Shown: positions 10,100-22,060, numbered from the stretch's first letter. The stretch: DNA of 64,000 nt from Cheiracanthium punctorium (GCA_038373885.1 JAWZYV010013280.1:62001-126000); one strand, 5' to 3'. The notes: generated by a model not told the origin, from the sequence alone. A program made the numbers and translations.

Positions 10100-10660
10100 G
10101 TTCTAATAAATTCCGCGGATGGTTCTCTCTGGAAACTTCTACGGTGTTTGTCGTAACCTATAAAAGCAGCTCGTTGCCCAGCTCAGTTCCAGTCTTGCTT
10201 TTGCTTCCTTCAAGAGCAGATGGCCGTGAAAGCTCAAAGCTTTGTATTGACGCTATAGAAGTGGTGTTTCCGCTTGGCTTTTTGAAGCTTTGTTCTTACG
10301 TGCTGGGTGTAAATTCTTCATTGCTGAGTCTTGGGGGGACTGTTTACGAAATCCCTCGTATATTTCCCGTGAATTTTTTCCTGTGGAAGTGTTTTATTTT
10401 ATGTGAGAAATACAGCATTTGTGAAAACTTCTGTACTAAGCGGACTATTAAAAGCACATTACTGTCTCATTGTGCTTGTGAATTTTGTACACGCGATTGT
10501 TCCACGAAGTTCTAGAAATAATAAATTTAGTGTTCCATCCTGATAAGTGGACTTTTTACTAGAAATTTTTACACCTACTGGACTTTTAGAACGACGAACC
10601 CAGGCATTAGCAGAGTGTTTCTGCAATTTTATGTATGTAAACAAAAATGTTGTGCAGAAA
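10100..10660 (+). mobile_element. Possible solo LTR or retrotransposon promoter region
   Basis: TATAAAAG at 10159-10166 is followed by TCAGTT at 10183-10188, a spacing typical of a TATA box and an initiator, and AATAAA occurs at 10520-10525. This U3-R-U5-like order within about 450 bp is the reason for the call. I cannot fix TG...CA ends or a target duplication. The 123-aa ORF at 10144-10515 starts before the TATA box and would not be translated from this start site; I see no domain in it. A host promoter is the alternative. Confidence 0.33.
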
Positions 10661-10668
10661 TCTATCTA

Positions 10669-11560
10669 TCTTTACATATAATAAAAGATAGCGTCTGTCT
10701 GTGCGTTTGTCTGTCGTTCACGTTGCGGACTAACTATCCGACCAAATAGAACCAAACTCTGCAGGGGGGGGGGAGGTTCCCAAGCATCCCGGAGTTCGCA
10801 CTTCGGGCACAGTTTTTTAACTTTTGAATTAGTTTTTGAATTATTTTATATTTTATGTTATTTTCGACCGTTTTCTGTCTTTGCCCTCCGAAAAAGAAGG
10901 CCTTCCGATCATCCAAAAGAAAAAATAATTACACGATGGGAAAGAGGAAAGAGTTTTCTTTCTAAAGAGACCTTCATTTTTGAATTAGCTGCATTTCCCG
11001 ATTTTTGAGAAATAAAAATCGACAACCCTTTTCTCCGGCAAATTCGGGTAAATTTCAGAACGTGGAGCCTATCTCAGCTCGCATCTAAAAAGCTATGAAA
11101 TATTTCGTCTAAAAAAAAAGTATACTGTTACGGACAAACTGCTCGGCTTTCGTTTAAAAAAAATCAAGCGTCTAGGATAATTTTTTGATCAGCTAAAAAA
11201 TTAATTAGTAAAACCCGAACGAAAATAGTTTGTAACTACCGAAGACAGAAGAAGGGATTTTCCGACTAGCACCACGTGACACCAAAATGAAGAACCAGAG
11301 AGGGAATAATTCTTTTCTCCGGAGAGTGTGTGGGTGGAGGTCCAAAAAAAAAAAAAAAAAAAAAAAAACACCCTTCTGTTTTTTTTTTTTTTTGTATTTT
11401 TTTAATCACTTTCCCAGAATTCTTTCACGGCTGTGGAGCCCACAGGAGACTCGGGGGTCTTCTAATTGAGGAAATTCTTTGTGGTTTAGGAGCAGTACAG
11501 GGGGGCAGAGCCGCCCCCTCATTGGAGTATTTGCTTACATTATTAAATTTATTTTACTAG
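10669..11560 (-). repeat. Reverse-oriented dispersed element with (GACA)n-type tail
   Basis: At 10669-10725 the sequence reads, on the minus strand, a GACAGACAAACG-type microsatellite followed by an AT-rich end (TTTTATTATATGTAAAGATAG). That matches the tail architecture of 37444-38945. The interior holds a G-run, a poly(A)24 next to a poly(T)15 at about 11344-11388, and no gene. The 5' boundary is not clear. Confidence 0.4.
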
Positions 11561-11589
11561 AAAGAGAAACGGGATGTTGAGGGAGAGGA

Positions 11590-12420
11590 GAGACCCCCCT
11601 TCGGTCGCAAAGCGGCCCGTGTGCCGTAGGTTGCTCATTTTGGTCGCGAAGCGGCCGTTGGCGGACCAGATAGTTGCCGAAGACGGCTGCTCACCGTAGA
11701 GTGTTAACCCTTTGAGGCGCAACCCTTTCCCAATGCAGAAAAAAGGGCAGCCGTTGCCATCGCTCGACTTAACTACCAGCAAGATGGCGGACGATCGAAA
11801 AGTTCATCGCGTGCCACAGATCTATAGACCCTTTATCGACGACCGGTACAGCCAGCTGTCGTCAAAAAGGGGTCTCTAGATCTGTGGTACGCGATGAACG
11901 TTTCGATTGTCCGCCATCTTGCTGGTAGTTAAGTCGAGCGATGGCAACGGCTGCCCTTTTTTCTGCATTGGGCAATCGATCCAGCTGTTTTCGCATTCTT
12001 CCCTTTTCCAGCAGATGCCAGTGCGGTTAAAAATAGTCGTGACCATTTTCTGACCGGAAATGACGTGCTAAAAAGTAAAGGATTCTCGGGGAGCTAGGTC
12101 ACCCGCAACTATTTTGATATAAATCCAATCTATTATTCGTGGCTGGCAACAGCCAAAATATCAGAGTTTGGTGATCCCAGAGCGGGACCACTGCGCGCTA
12201 AAGGGTTAAAAAGATCCATAGGTCGCATAGACCGGTCGCAAAGCGGCCCGGGAGCCGTAAGTTGCACATTTCGGTCTCGGAGCAGCCCGTTGGCAGACCG
12301 AATGGTCACCGAAGGTGGCTGCTAACTGTAATTTTGAATTTGGCTGCGAAGCTGCTGTCGATGGCCAAAACTGGTCGCCAAAAGCGGCTAGTAAGTAAAT
12401 AAATATTCCAGAATTAATGC
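11590..12420. repeat. CpG-rich GGTCGCAAAGCGGCC repeat, split by a MITE
   Basis: Related units occur at 11590-11703 and 12226-12400. They share GGTCGCAAAGCGGCC, CCGTAGGTTGC-type and GCGGACCAGATAGTTGCCGAAG-type blocks. The TTAA MITE at 11704-12209 lies between them. The units are imperfect copies of about 100 bp and contrast sharply with the AT-rich surroundings. Confidence 0.55.
11704..12209 (+). mobile_element. Foldback TTAA MITE, copy 4, full-length long form
   Basis: TTAA flanks both ends. The left end is CCCTTTGAGGCGCAACCC and the right end, on the minus strand, is CCCTTTAGCGCGCAGTGG, so the terminal repeat is about 13 bp with the core CCCTTTRRSGCGCA. The foldback arms occupy roughly the first 270 bp and an asymmetric region of about 240 bp follows. 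This is a good reference copy for the family. The TTAA duplication points to a piggyBac-type transposase acting in trans. Confidence 0.8.
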
Positions 12421-13481
12421 ACATAACAGGAAGTATTTTATAGCCGATGTTATTGATATAATTTAGCTCCTTCTTTTAAATCAAATCCAAAAATTTTATT
12501 TCAGGTACATTTTACCTTAAAAAAAAAACGCCTGCGATCCTCGATGAATACTGTACTTCAAGCGTTTTTAGAGCTCATGAATAAAAACATCTCTGGTATT
12601 TTATATTACTCTCACGTCGTTTATTCTATAATAGAGTTTTGAGGAGAGAAAATTCGATTTGACGTTAAGTTGCATGAATTCAAGAATACGGTAGTGACAA
12701 AAAATATCCTATATTCGATATATGTGTTACACTAAAGAAAAAAATTATAGTGCAAGTCACGTCGTTGGCATTCCCTAGGATACATAAGAATGTGAAGAAA
12801 TTGCATGATCACTTCCGGTTTCTTTTAATCGACGGATTTTGCGAAATCTAAATTTAGAATACAGGAATATTTAATTCTAAAGACTGATTATGTATATTGA
12901 CATAAAAGTTTCGTCGCCTAAAACATTTAAAACTAGAACGATCTTAAGGGATGTTTGTGTTTCTAATTGAAGCTATAACAAAAAGAAAAGCATTGTTTAT
13001 GTTCGAAAAGAGCTTTGCTGTTGTGTGTATAGTGGATTTTGTTAATATAAACAATAACAGACAGCAATTCTATGTTAAACATAATCCAAGTGTTAAAAAC
13101 TGAGTGATGAAAAAAAATTTATATTATATTTCAACTCGTGTAAAATAAATAAATGAATGAAAATAAATAAATGTTTATGTATTTTTTTTCTGTCGAAACG
13201 ATGGAGGGATTATTTAACTGGGGATTACTTATTGTTGCTTTTAATGAAAAATACACAAAGTATCAACTACCCTTTGCAGGGTGCTTTAGTCCATATTATC
13301 GTAAGAAATGAAGCTATTTAGAATTGAAAAGAAACAGTTTCTTTTTTGATACTAGGTAAATTTCGTTACAGACTTCACATCACGCATCAGTATCACGTAA
13401 TATTTAATTAATGTTGTCACATTTTTGTCTGCTGTTAAAGAAATCCCAGTAAGTTCACTTCTGTACTCTAACGATGTAATA
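12421..13481. other. AT-rich stretch without recognisable gene
   Basis: Nothing beyond short A/T runs and a small ATAAATAAATG-type microsatellite near 13145 is visible. Confidence 0.45.
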
Positions 13482-13620
13482 CAGTGAAACCCCGATCTAT
13501 CGTTTCAGCCTTCATCGTTTTCCCGTATTGATCGTTTTATTTCTAGGGTCCCTGCACCAATTTTATTTGAATAATATTAAAGAAACCCGCATGTGTCGTT
13601 CGCAGGAGCATTCAAAAGAA
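13482..13620 (+). mobile_element. Possible pogo/Tigger-like element end
   Basis: TA followed by CAGTGAAACCCCGATCTATC resembles the CAGTGAAACC...GATTTATCG-type ends of Tigger elements. No matching right end was found, so this is probably a fragment. Confidence 0.3.
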
Positions 13621-13971
13621 CTCCAATACATTACAGCCTACAGCAGTTTGGCGACGTTAGTTCATTTCAAGCACAATACATGAACGAATATATTTGCTTA
13701 TTGTTCATTTAAAGTACTTTTACATGGTCTCTCATAAATTACATTATTAGTGATATACAGCTATTTTGAAGTTATCGCCAAAATCTTGCCAAGTCTGCTG
13801 TAAGAAAGATTCCTGCGTCGGAAAGTATTTTACCGTCGATGTATTTGGCCTGATTTATCTTTCCAGTTCGGTTTTAATTTGATCTCATTTAAATATGCAT
13901 TCAGAGATCAGCAGAGTGTTTTCTAAATCACAGACGTAGAGTTACAATACAACTGGCATTCTGTAAATGTA

Positions 13972-14717
13972 AAGGGTGTAGCAAAAAGGTGGTATAATAA
14001 CACACTTTAGTTCTTTATCTATTAGGGATAGGTGGACAATGCAAATTTAAAAAATAAATGTTCCAAGTAAGGTAGGAAAGAACAATTCTGTAAGAAAAAA
14101 ATTCATCTTGTTAATTTTTCAAAAATGTACAATTGTTAAATTAATATACGACACCTGTACAAAAAAACAAAAATCTCAATTAATAAAATGTTCTCCCCCA
14201 AGTATAAATTTTCCGTTTTTATCTTAAAATGTTACAGAGATATATTTAAACAAAGAGGGTCAGGGACTATTCATGAATTTCAATAAAAAAAAGTTTAATG
14301 CTACAGTAAAAAAAAATAAATAAATAAATAAATAAAATAAATTTATGCACTACCACTGAATCGCAATCCTGCGATGTGATTTATCACCGTCAAGTGCTGT
14401 TGAAAAGCGGTTTAAGTCAACATATATTTATCTTCATATCACTGAGACGTGTCATGATAAAAGGCTGAAATTTTGTCCGTCACCTCATTAGTGTGTGGAG
14501 CTCATTTTATATGTTGGGTTATTTTTGTGAACTGGGGACGGGGGGGGGGGTGTATACAAATTAAAAAATACTTTTTGAAAATTAGCGAGAGGAAATTTTT
14601 GTTTGCGTAGTCAATTTTCCTACCTTATTTGAACATATTTTCACTTTAGATTTCCCATACTTATCTCTAATATAGATAAGGAATTTAGGCGTGTTGCTAT
14701 ATTTTTGGGACACCCTG
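13972..14717 (+). mobile_element. TACAGGGTGTCCC TIR element A, 746 bp, no transposase
   Basis: Long inverted ends of about 110 bp begin (A)AGGGTGTAGCAAAAAGGTGG on the left and, reversed, CAGGGTGTCCCAAAAATATA on the right. Both sides have TA next to the terminus, the target used by Tc1/mariner elements. Copies B (16142) and C (41663) share ends and interior. The 72-aa ORF inside shows no transposase motif. Confidence 0.65.
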
Positions 14718-14719
14718 TA

Positions 14720-15122
14720 CATATTAGAAAAATGTTTACGTTTTATATTCAAATATGCCATTTTACAAACGGGAGCTTCATTGAAAAGTGTTTTTTCCAA
14801 AGTGTCTACTCGATCAAAATCCTCTAGATACAGAAAGCCTTACAACTGAAGATTTGACGCAATCACTAGATCTTATATGGTGTCAAAACAGTTTTATTTT
14901 CATAAAGCATATCTATTTTAAATTTGTGGTGAATTTTCTCATTCATAAAACTTTTTAAAGATTTAAGATAGAGAAATTAATTTTACGACGAAAGACACTT
15001 TTTGACCAGCACTAATTGTATAATATGATACAGAAGTAGATCACAATGAATTATTTTGTATCAGAAAGGTATTTTAATTTTTATAAGATATTTTCTAGTA
15101 TTTGAAGCATCCACCGGTAATT
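14720..15122. other. AT-rich stretch without recognisable feature
   Basis: Apart from AT-rich sequence I see no repeat end or coding signal. Confidence 0.4.
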
Positions 15123-15568
15123 TTAACCCTTTGAGGCGCAACCCTTTCTCAATGCTGAAAAAAGGGCAGCGTCAACGGCTGCCCTTTTTTCAGCTGGCTG
15201 TGCGCGGGCACAGCCAGCTGCGTCAAAAAAGGGTCTCTAGATATGTGGCACGCGATGAACGTTTCGATCGTCCGCCATCTTGCGGGTAGTTAAGTCGAGA
15301 GATGGCAACGGCTGCCCTTTTTTCAACATTGGGCAATCTATCCAGCTGTTCTCGCATTCTTCCATATTTCAGCAGATGTCAGGGCTGTTAAAAATAATCG
15401 AGACCATTTTTTATGGGAAATGACGTGCTAAAAAGTAAAGGATTCTCGTGGAGCTATGTAACCGGAACTATTTTTATAGAAATCCAATCTATTCTTCGTG
15501 ACTGGCAACAGTCAAAACGTCAGAGTTTGGTGTTCCCAGAGCGGGAACACTGTGCGTTAAAGGGTTAA
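15123..15568 (+). mobile_element. Foldback TTAA MITE, copy 5, left arm deleted
   Basis: TTAA flanks both ends. Most of the left foldback arm is missing: the sequence jumps from GGGCAG directly to CGTCAACGGCTGCCC and then to the central palindrome. The right arm and asymmetric region are complete. The deletion is what a polymerase slipping past a hairpin would leave. Confidence 0.75.
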
Positions 15569-16141
15569 ATAGTTTTATTTTTTGAAGATACAACTATGAT
15601 AACGCCATTTAAGAAGATTTGGTGATGACGTCAATGTCTTAGTCGTAAGGCCTTCTATATCTAGAAGGTGTTGACTCGATAGGGTACATTTTTCTACTCC
15701 AGCAAAACCTTTATTATTACTCTACCTGATCTGAGAGAAAACCTAACTGTTGTTTACTTTTGATCAAGAGCAATGTAAGATAATATGATAAATATATGAT
15801 GAAAGCAATTCTTCAGTGGATGATAGTATTATTTTTCGCTATTTTTTTTGTCTAGAAGCGTATTGATTGATGTAAGAGAACTGACTATTGTACGAATTCA
15901 GACAAAAAGTAACAGAATAGTTATTAAGAGAAAATTTACTTTTATTCGTATCAAATAATTAAACAAATAATTATTCGAACTATGATTTACGTGTGTTGGG
16001 AATTTCAGAATTTTGGTAAAAAGGAACGACACAATACTCACAAAAAAGTGAAAAAAGAAAAACCTTCAAGGCGCTTTTTGTTTCTAATCGAAGTAAATGA
16101 ACAGTTTTTTTTTTTAAATCTGTCAATTATTCTGTACTATA

Positions 16142-17138
16142 CAGGGTATCCCAAGAAGGCAGTAACACGCTTTAATTTTTTATCTATTGGAAATAAGGAA
16201 GCCATGTAAAGTGGAAAAAAGTTCAAAAATAAGATCAGAAATACGACTAACGTTAAGATACCTCTCGTTAATTGTGTGTGTGTGATTATGGCAACGCTAC
16301 GCTTGGGCGATCTGTCACGGATGGGGGGGGGTAGCCTTGGTAGAAAGGCTTTCTAAGGGGTTCTAACTCGTATTCACGTTACATCTGGAGAAAACCTACC
16401 AAAACTCCAGATCGTTAAATCGACAGCCGCGTGAAGGAACCCGAATCCGGGACCTTCACACTTTGGCCGTCTACCATTTTCAGTGACATAACCACTGTGC
16501 CATGGTGAGGCACCTCTCGTTAATTAAAAAAAAAATTTACTTTTCATATTTGTATACGACCTCCGTGTAAAAAAAATCTCAAATAGTAAATTGTGCCACA
16601 TAGACTTATGAGGTGAAGCACAAAATTTCAGGTTTTCATGATAAAACGATATCTTAAAACAAAGATGATCGATAGATATCTTAAAACAAAGATGATCGAG
16701 GGATACACATGATTTTGAATGTGAACACTTATTGCTAGAGCGTAAAAAAATTATTTCCTTTGTAATTTCTGTACGACCTCTAAAATGCCATGATTCGACG
16801 CGATTTTTTTCTTTCGAGAGCCATTGAAAAATAGTTAAGTCAGCATAATCTTCATATCTCTGACACATTTTAGAACATAAATCGCAAATTCGCAAATTTC
16901 GTACGTCACCTCATTAGTGCATGGAGCACATTTTACTAATTCGAAGTTTGTTTTGTTTGAGGGGGTCCTATACCAAATTTAAAAAGTGCGACATTTTGAA
17001 AATGAATGAGAGGAAAATTGTCGTCGCGTATTTCTTCCTCCTACCTTATTTTGAACATTTATTTTAATATAATTTGCCCACTTATCGCTAATAGCTAGAG
17101 AATCAAAGCAAGTTACCACCTTTCTGGGACATACCATA
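16142..17138 (+). mobile_element. TACAGGGTGTCCC TIR element B with SINE insertion
   Basis: It is inserted at TA in tandem unit U1. The ends are CAGGGTATCCCAAGAAGGC and, reversed, a TGGTATGTCCCAGAAAGGTGG-like right end. Removing the SINE and one target-duplication copy (252 bp) leaves 745 bp, the size of element A (746 bp). That confirms the boundaries. Confidence 0.7.
16274..16511 (-). mobile_element. tRNA-derived SINE with 14-bp target duplication
   Basis: The target duplication ACCTCTCGTTAATT is at 16260-16273 and 16512-16525. On the minus strand the element begins GCCTCACCATGGCACAGTGG and has a box-A-like segment (TGGCACAGTGGTTA). A box-B-like segment (GGATTCGGGTTCC) follows about 50 bases later, as in a tRNA promoter, and the element ends in a (CA)n tail. 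It has no coding capacity and would depend on a LINE for mobility. A related copy is at 36041-36226. I cannot name the parental tRNA. Confidence 0.75.
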
Positions 17139-17269
17139 TACTAAACTTTCTCTAATAAGACATCAAAGTAGGTGCGTGGTTCAAAAAATGACGTAAAAGC
17201 TGCTTTAACTAAAAAGTTCATTTACAAAATCAGGGAGATACACAAATATAGAAAGGCATTTGGTAAAGA

Positions 17270-17600
17270 TTATTTTTGAACGTAGCCTCCATGAACAGCA
17301 AAGCACTTAGTACGATATTCACACTAATCAAAACCGGCTTCGAAAAAATCAGGGCTCTGGTTAGTGAGCCCGTTATCGACAGAGTCCCGAACCTCGACAT
17401 CGGTTTTGAAATGACGGCCTTCCACGAAGTTTCCCAACTGCCCGAAGAATTGGAAGTCACTGGGTGCAAAATCCGGGCTGTAGAGAGGATTTAGCAATTC
17501 GTTCCACCGGGAGCATTGTAGCCAACCACGTGACAACTAGTAGCCATCTAGTGGCATTGGATTGCTGCGATCGTCTTTCGTAGGTAGACTTGGAATTTCA
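17270..17600 (-). pseudogene. Mariner transposase relic (C-terminal part)
   Basis: The minus-strand reading contains LYSPDFAPSDFQFF, which carries the third catalytic aspartate motif (YSPDLAPSD type) of mariner DD34D transposases. VEGRHFKTDVEVRDSVDNGL follows, and the end HGGYVQK then stop corresponds to the usual HGDYVEK terminus. An in-frame stop at 17324-17326 breaks the ORF after FEAGFD. Nothing upstream of about 17600 is recognisable, so the catalytic first two thirds are lost. The gene is dead. Confidence 0.8.
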
Positions 17601-18445
17601 TTCGCTCGGGAATAAGTGCGCCGGTGAGAGCTCTTGTTACTTTACCTTTTCAGCCATTTTCATATTAAAATAGAATACGTGAATATATTTTTAATTAGAT
17701 AAACTACATTAAATGCGTATCCTAACATACAGGTGTCCCATAACTATTAGTACAAAAGGGAAGGCGCCGCATTTAGCAATATTTCTCCATACTACTTTGT
17801 AAAATAACCCACATAAAAGGTACTTGTCACACTGTATACATGCGTCTCGATCCAAAAAATTTTGATGTTTGAGACATCGATGTTTCATTTATGGATTACC
17901 GATTACAATATCGTATGAATATCCTGAAATCATTGTTATCTTGAGTTCATATCGCACTTTAGTTAATAAGTCTTTATGGTTTTACAAGTTTCATTAAGCA
18001 TAAAAAAAATTCTGGCTCAAGAGTGTTATTTCCTTGTCATTTCCTAAGTTACAGCAGTTAAATTTCGATAAAATTGTTGAAACAACTGTCTTAACATTAA
18101 GAATGAACATTATTTTGTTCATTCTAAATCTTTTAAAATTTGTCCGATTTGTTCTAGCTTGGCATCTTCATACACGTCTAGACAAAAGGATAGAGAAATA
18201 TAACCCCAGCATCCACTGCTAAAATAAGTCTAATTTTCTACCGGGATAAGTCTATTTTCTACTTCAGCAATCACTTTTTTGCTAAAGTAACACATTTGAG
18301 AGAGAATCTAAGCATTGTTTCCTTTTGATCAGGTAGTAATGTAAGATGATAAGATAAATATACACCACACGTATACAATGACAAGTAATTCTGCAGTGGA
18401 TGCTAGTGTTATTTTTCTGTAGTCTTTTGTCTAGACGTGTATTGA

Positions 18446-18966
18446 TTAACCCTTTGAGGCGCAACCCTTTCCCAATACTGAAAGAAAGGGCAGCCGTTGC
18501 CATCGCTCGACTTAACTACCAGCAAGATGGCGGACGATCGAAACGTTCATCGCGTGCCACAGATCTAGAGAACCCTTTTTTTGACGACAGCTGGCTGTGC
18601 GCCGCACAGCCAGCTGTCGTCAAAAAAAGGTCACTAGATCTGTGGCACGCGATGAACGTTTCGATCGTCCGCCATCTTGCTGTTAGTTAAGTCGAGCGAT
18701 GGCAACGGCTGCCCTTTTTTCAGCATTGGGCAATCTATCCAGCTGTTCTCGCATTCTTCCATTTTTCAGCAGATGTCAGTGCTGTTAAAAATAATCGTGA
18801 CAATTTTTTGACGGGAAATGACGTGCTAAAAGTAAAGGATTCTCGTGGAGCTATGTCACCCGCAACTATTTTTATAGGAATCAAATCTATTCTTCATGAC
18901 TAGCAACAGTCAAAACGTAAAAGTTTGGTGTTCCCAGAGCGGGAACACTGCGCGTTAAAGGGTTAA
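18446..18966 (+). mobile_element. Foldback TTAA MITE, copy 6, full-length long form
   Basis: TTAA flanks both ends. Left arm, central palindrome (about 18588-18615), right arm and asymmetric region are all complete. It is inserted in tandem unit U2 directly after GTCTAGACGTGTATTGATT, at a point where U4 (29480) runs on uninterrupted, so the empty site is visible for comparison. Confidence 0.8.
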
Positions 18967-19772
18967 TGGAAAATCATAAGCTATTACAAATACGAAAAAT
19001 GTGTTAGAATATGCTATAAGAAAGAAAAAATGCTTTTTGTTTCTTGATCAATTATTGAAGAAACACTTAGTTAAAATGCTTTGCGTGTGTAGGAAATTCT
19101 CGTAATCATGCAAAAAAGAAAATAAACCTTCAAGTTATATTTTTGATCCTCAGACAAAAAAATCATAAATAAATAAATATAAAGTACACTTTTTTATTTC
19201 GGTAATTGTTCTGTACTGTTGTGAATAGTATCAAAATAACATATTAGAATTCAATACTTTGTTTTGAAGTTGGTAAACTACATTAAATGCGTATGAGAAA
19301 AAGAATTAGAGGTGATTTAACAATTTATTTTATCACTACAGTTTTATATATACCTTTTGGCCAATAATCCTTTAGTTTTATATTTTCAAACTTTTAATTA
19401 ATTTTGATCGTGTATAAAAAAAGTTCTAGTACAAGCATATTATTTTTCATGTCAGATCAGTCAAGTCACGGTGTAACATTAGGCATTTTATTCATTCTGG
19501 AACTTTTAAAACATCAATGAAAACTATATATTGTACAAGATAGTAGCACTTTAAAGAAGAGTAATGCCATCATACTATTTTGTGAACTTCTCTAAAACAT
19601 ATTCTTTTGAGGGCAGTTGCTCGGCCACTACTTGTGTATTTTTATTGGGATAACTTATATGTTGCGTGCATTACCGAGGTATCTACCGGAATAAGCTCAA
19701 TTTTCTACTTCGGCAACCATTTTTATGCTACTCTAACTTGTTTGAGAGAGAGCCTAAGAATTGCTTCATTAT

Positions 19773-19826
<54 letters not shown>
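19773..19826. repeat. (TA)n microsatellite
   Basis: An uninterrupted TA run directly abuts the left end of the 2.67-kb transposon. The right flank of that transposon is also ATATAT-rich, so the element appears to have inserted in or beside this run. Confidence 0.8.
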
Positions 19827-20367
19827 TAGGGTGGTGCGATAAACAATTTTTTTTTTGAAATTTGAAACGTCACCATGTGCAATTGTTGCGATTTTGATAG
19901 TAAAATTAAACCCTGAAATTTGGATGAAATTGTTTAATATCTTAGGCCTCCTCAAGATCCACGAATTTCGGAAATTAAAGGAAAAAATGCTTTAAAACTA
20001 ACTGCTCTTTTCATTAAAGAAAAAAAAAACATTATGAAATGTCACTAGGTTATTTATTTGCACTTTTGAGTACATAAACATTCGTAAAAAGCTAGCCGAT
20101 GTAAAATTAATTCTTAGGCCTCCCAAATCCCTTAAAGTTTTCCCTTTTTACCCCAAAAATAGCTCGATAAATTGGATAAACAAACTCGTCTACATCCACT
20201 TCATTACCAACATGAGCTTGATATTAACAAATTTCACCCTCTCACATACTTTTTGTAAACGCTCTGATTTTCAGCTTGCCTTCTTCTTTAAATTATTACT
20301 CCCCCCACCACCACTTCATTCTATCCCAGAAATATCCTGATTTCATTCCTCACGCTCTCAGCTCATT

Positions 20368-22060
20368 TTGAAACCTAAGTCTCAAATAAAATTATCTGTG
20401 TTTTCCAGAAAGTGTGATAAGCGAAGCGTCAGTGATCGTGCTGCAGCTGATCTTGCGTCAGCTTTGCTTCATGATGTATGTGAATATATACAAGAACAGA
20501 CGAAAGATAACAGTGCACCTGTTATTGATCAGTATAAAATTCGGCGAGAAAGGATAAAGACAGGTCAATCAATTCAAGATGAGGTTATAAATCTGGTCAC
20601 AAGGGCGGATTAAAGGGGAGGTGGAGGGGCGATCCCCCCCCTCCCGAGAAAAAAGAAATTAATGTAAAAGATGATATTTTACTTTCACAAAATGGATGTA
20701 TATTCCAATCGTCTAACTGTCCCAACCGACAAACTAACCGCCCCCCCCCCGACAAACTTGCCTTAATCCGCCACTGTCTGGTCACAAGATCCTAGCTTTC
20801 TTTTTTGACGGAAGAAGGGATGAAACTCTTACAATTACGAAAATGGATGATAGCAAGTGGCATAAGAGAAAAGTATGGGGGGTGGGGAGCATATTACACT
20901 AGCTGAAGAATCCGGTTCTGTTTATTTGGGACATTTTGCACCGAAGAGTGCGAGTTCAAGGTACATTTCCGATGGTATCTTCAGCTTATTAAATGAGAAA
21001 GCTTTGGCTTTATCAGATTTAGCCTTTATTGGAAGTGATGGGGAAGTAACTAATACCGGTGTAAATGCACGTGTAATTAGACACCTTGAAGAAAAGCTGA
21101 GCTCTCCCGTGCATTGGACAAATATGTCAATTTCATTTTAACAAACTGCCGTATGCCACCTTACAGAAGCAGTCGACGAGAAAACATCAAGAGCAAGCGT
21201 ATTTAGTGGATTGATTGGTAAGTCCCTGAAGACGTGCACTAACCTTCCTATCCTAAGTTCCAGGAAATTGAATTTTCGTTTGAGTCCGATATTGACTTTC
21301 TAGATCTTAGCACGGATCAACGTTATTTGTGGGAAATTTGTAAAGCTGTTTCCTCTGGTTATTGCCCACAAGATGTAGCAAATAGAAAAAAATACTTTCT
21401 TATTCTCGCTGGCTATCGTTCGTAAATCGCATTTTGCGTTTGTATTTTGGAACATCTTATCCAACACCACAACTTATTGTATTAGCCACATTCGTAATGA
21501 AAGTATACGCGCCAACATGGTTCAGAATCAAGTGTAAAAGTGCCTTTCAGGATGGCCCAAAGAATTTGCAATATTTTATATCTCGATTTCAGTATCTCCC
21601 AGATAATTAAAGGGTATACTAAAAAAACGTTGTTCAAAACAACGCGTATTTTGCTCATGCAGAAAATGTACTCGCTGCAATGTTATTCGACGACAGAATA
21701 TCTGTCCATCAGAATGCCATTAAGCGTATCATAAAGGCCAGAAAATCTTCGGAACAAACAATGAGCATTTGAAAGTTTCAGATTCCAAAGGTGAATTTCG
21801 AAAGCAATGACTACACTAACCTTATCCATTCGCAAGAATGTGTTGTGACTGAGCCTCCCATCACAAAGAAATGGACAAATAGTGTGTTACAGGAACTACT
21901 GAAGTCGGATAAACATCCAAGTTCTTGCTATAAATTTCTAAAAATATCTTGCCATTCCCAAGCAGTTGAGAGGAAGATTATAATTGTGAGATTCTGCTAT
22001 GCATGTGTGTGGCCTCCATGCAAGAGTTGGATTCAACCGAGCAAAAACATTCGATAGGAA
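20368..22060 (+). pseudogene. Decayed transposase-like gene of the 2.67-kb element
   Basis: Coding fragments in changing frames run from about 20368 to 22060. The first (20368-20600) is basic to mixed and ends ...IQDEVINLV, where a 177-bp hAT MITE interrupts it. A second fragment (20875-21141) contains LGHFAPKS, LALSDLAFIGSDGEVTNTG and EEKLSSPVHW. The GSDG..NTG segment followed by a helix and a W resembles a catalytic-Asp region that I associate with uncharacterised transposon-derived proteins frequent in arthropod genomes. Later pieces with stops and frameshifts read CPQDVANRK-, SFVNRILRLYFGTSYPTPQL- and LKSDKHPS-like. The gene has many stops and frameshifts and is not functional. Confidence 0.6.
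20600..20776 (+). mobile_element. hAT-type MITE, 177 bp, inside the transposase relic
   Basis: The ends are CAAGGGCGGATTAA and TTAATCCGCCACTG, with an identical 8-bp duplication TCTGGTCA on both sides (20592-20599 and 20777-20784). Removing the element and one duplication copy joins the coding fragment to its continuation. The 8-bp duplication and CAGTGGCGGATT-type end identify hAT. Confidence 0.85.

Noticed and set aside
11287..11560. ORFs with a poly-Lys run followed by Phe-rich sequence.
   Set aside because: They are created by a poly(A) tract next to a poly(T) tract inside a repeat.
16274..16511. Possible tRNA gene because of box-A-like and box-B-like segments.
   Set aside because: The sequence does not fold into a full cloverleaf that I can draw and has a (CA)n tail and a 14-bp target duplication, so it is a SINE.
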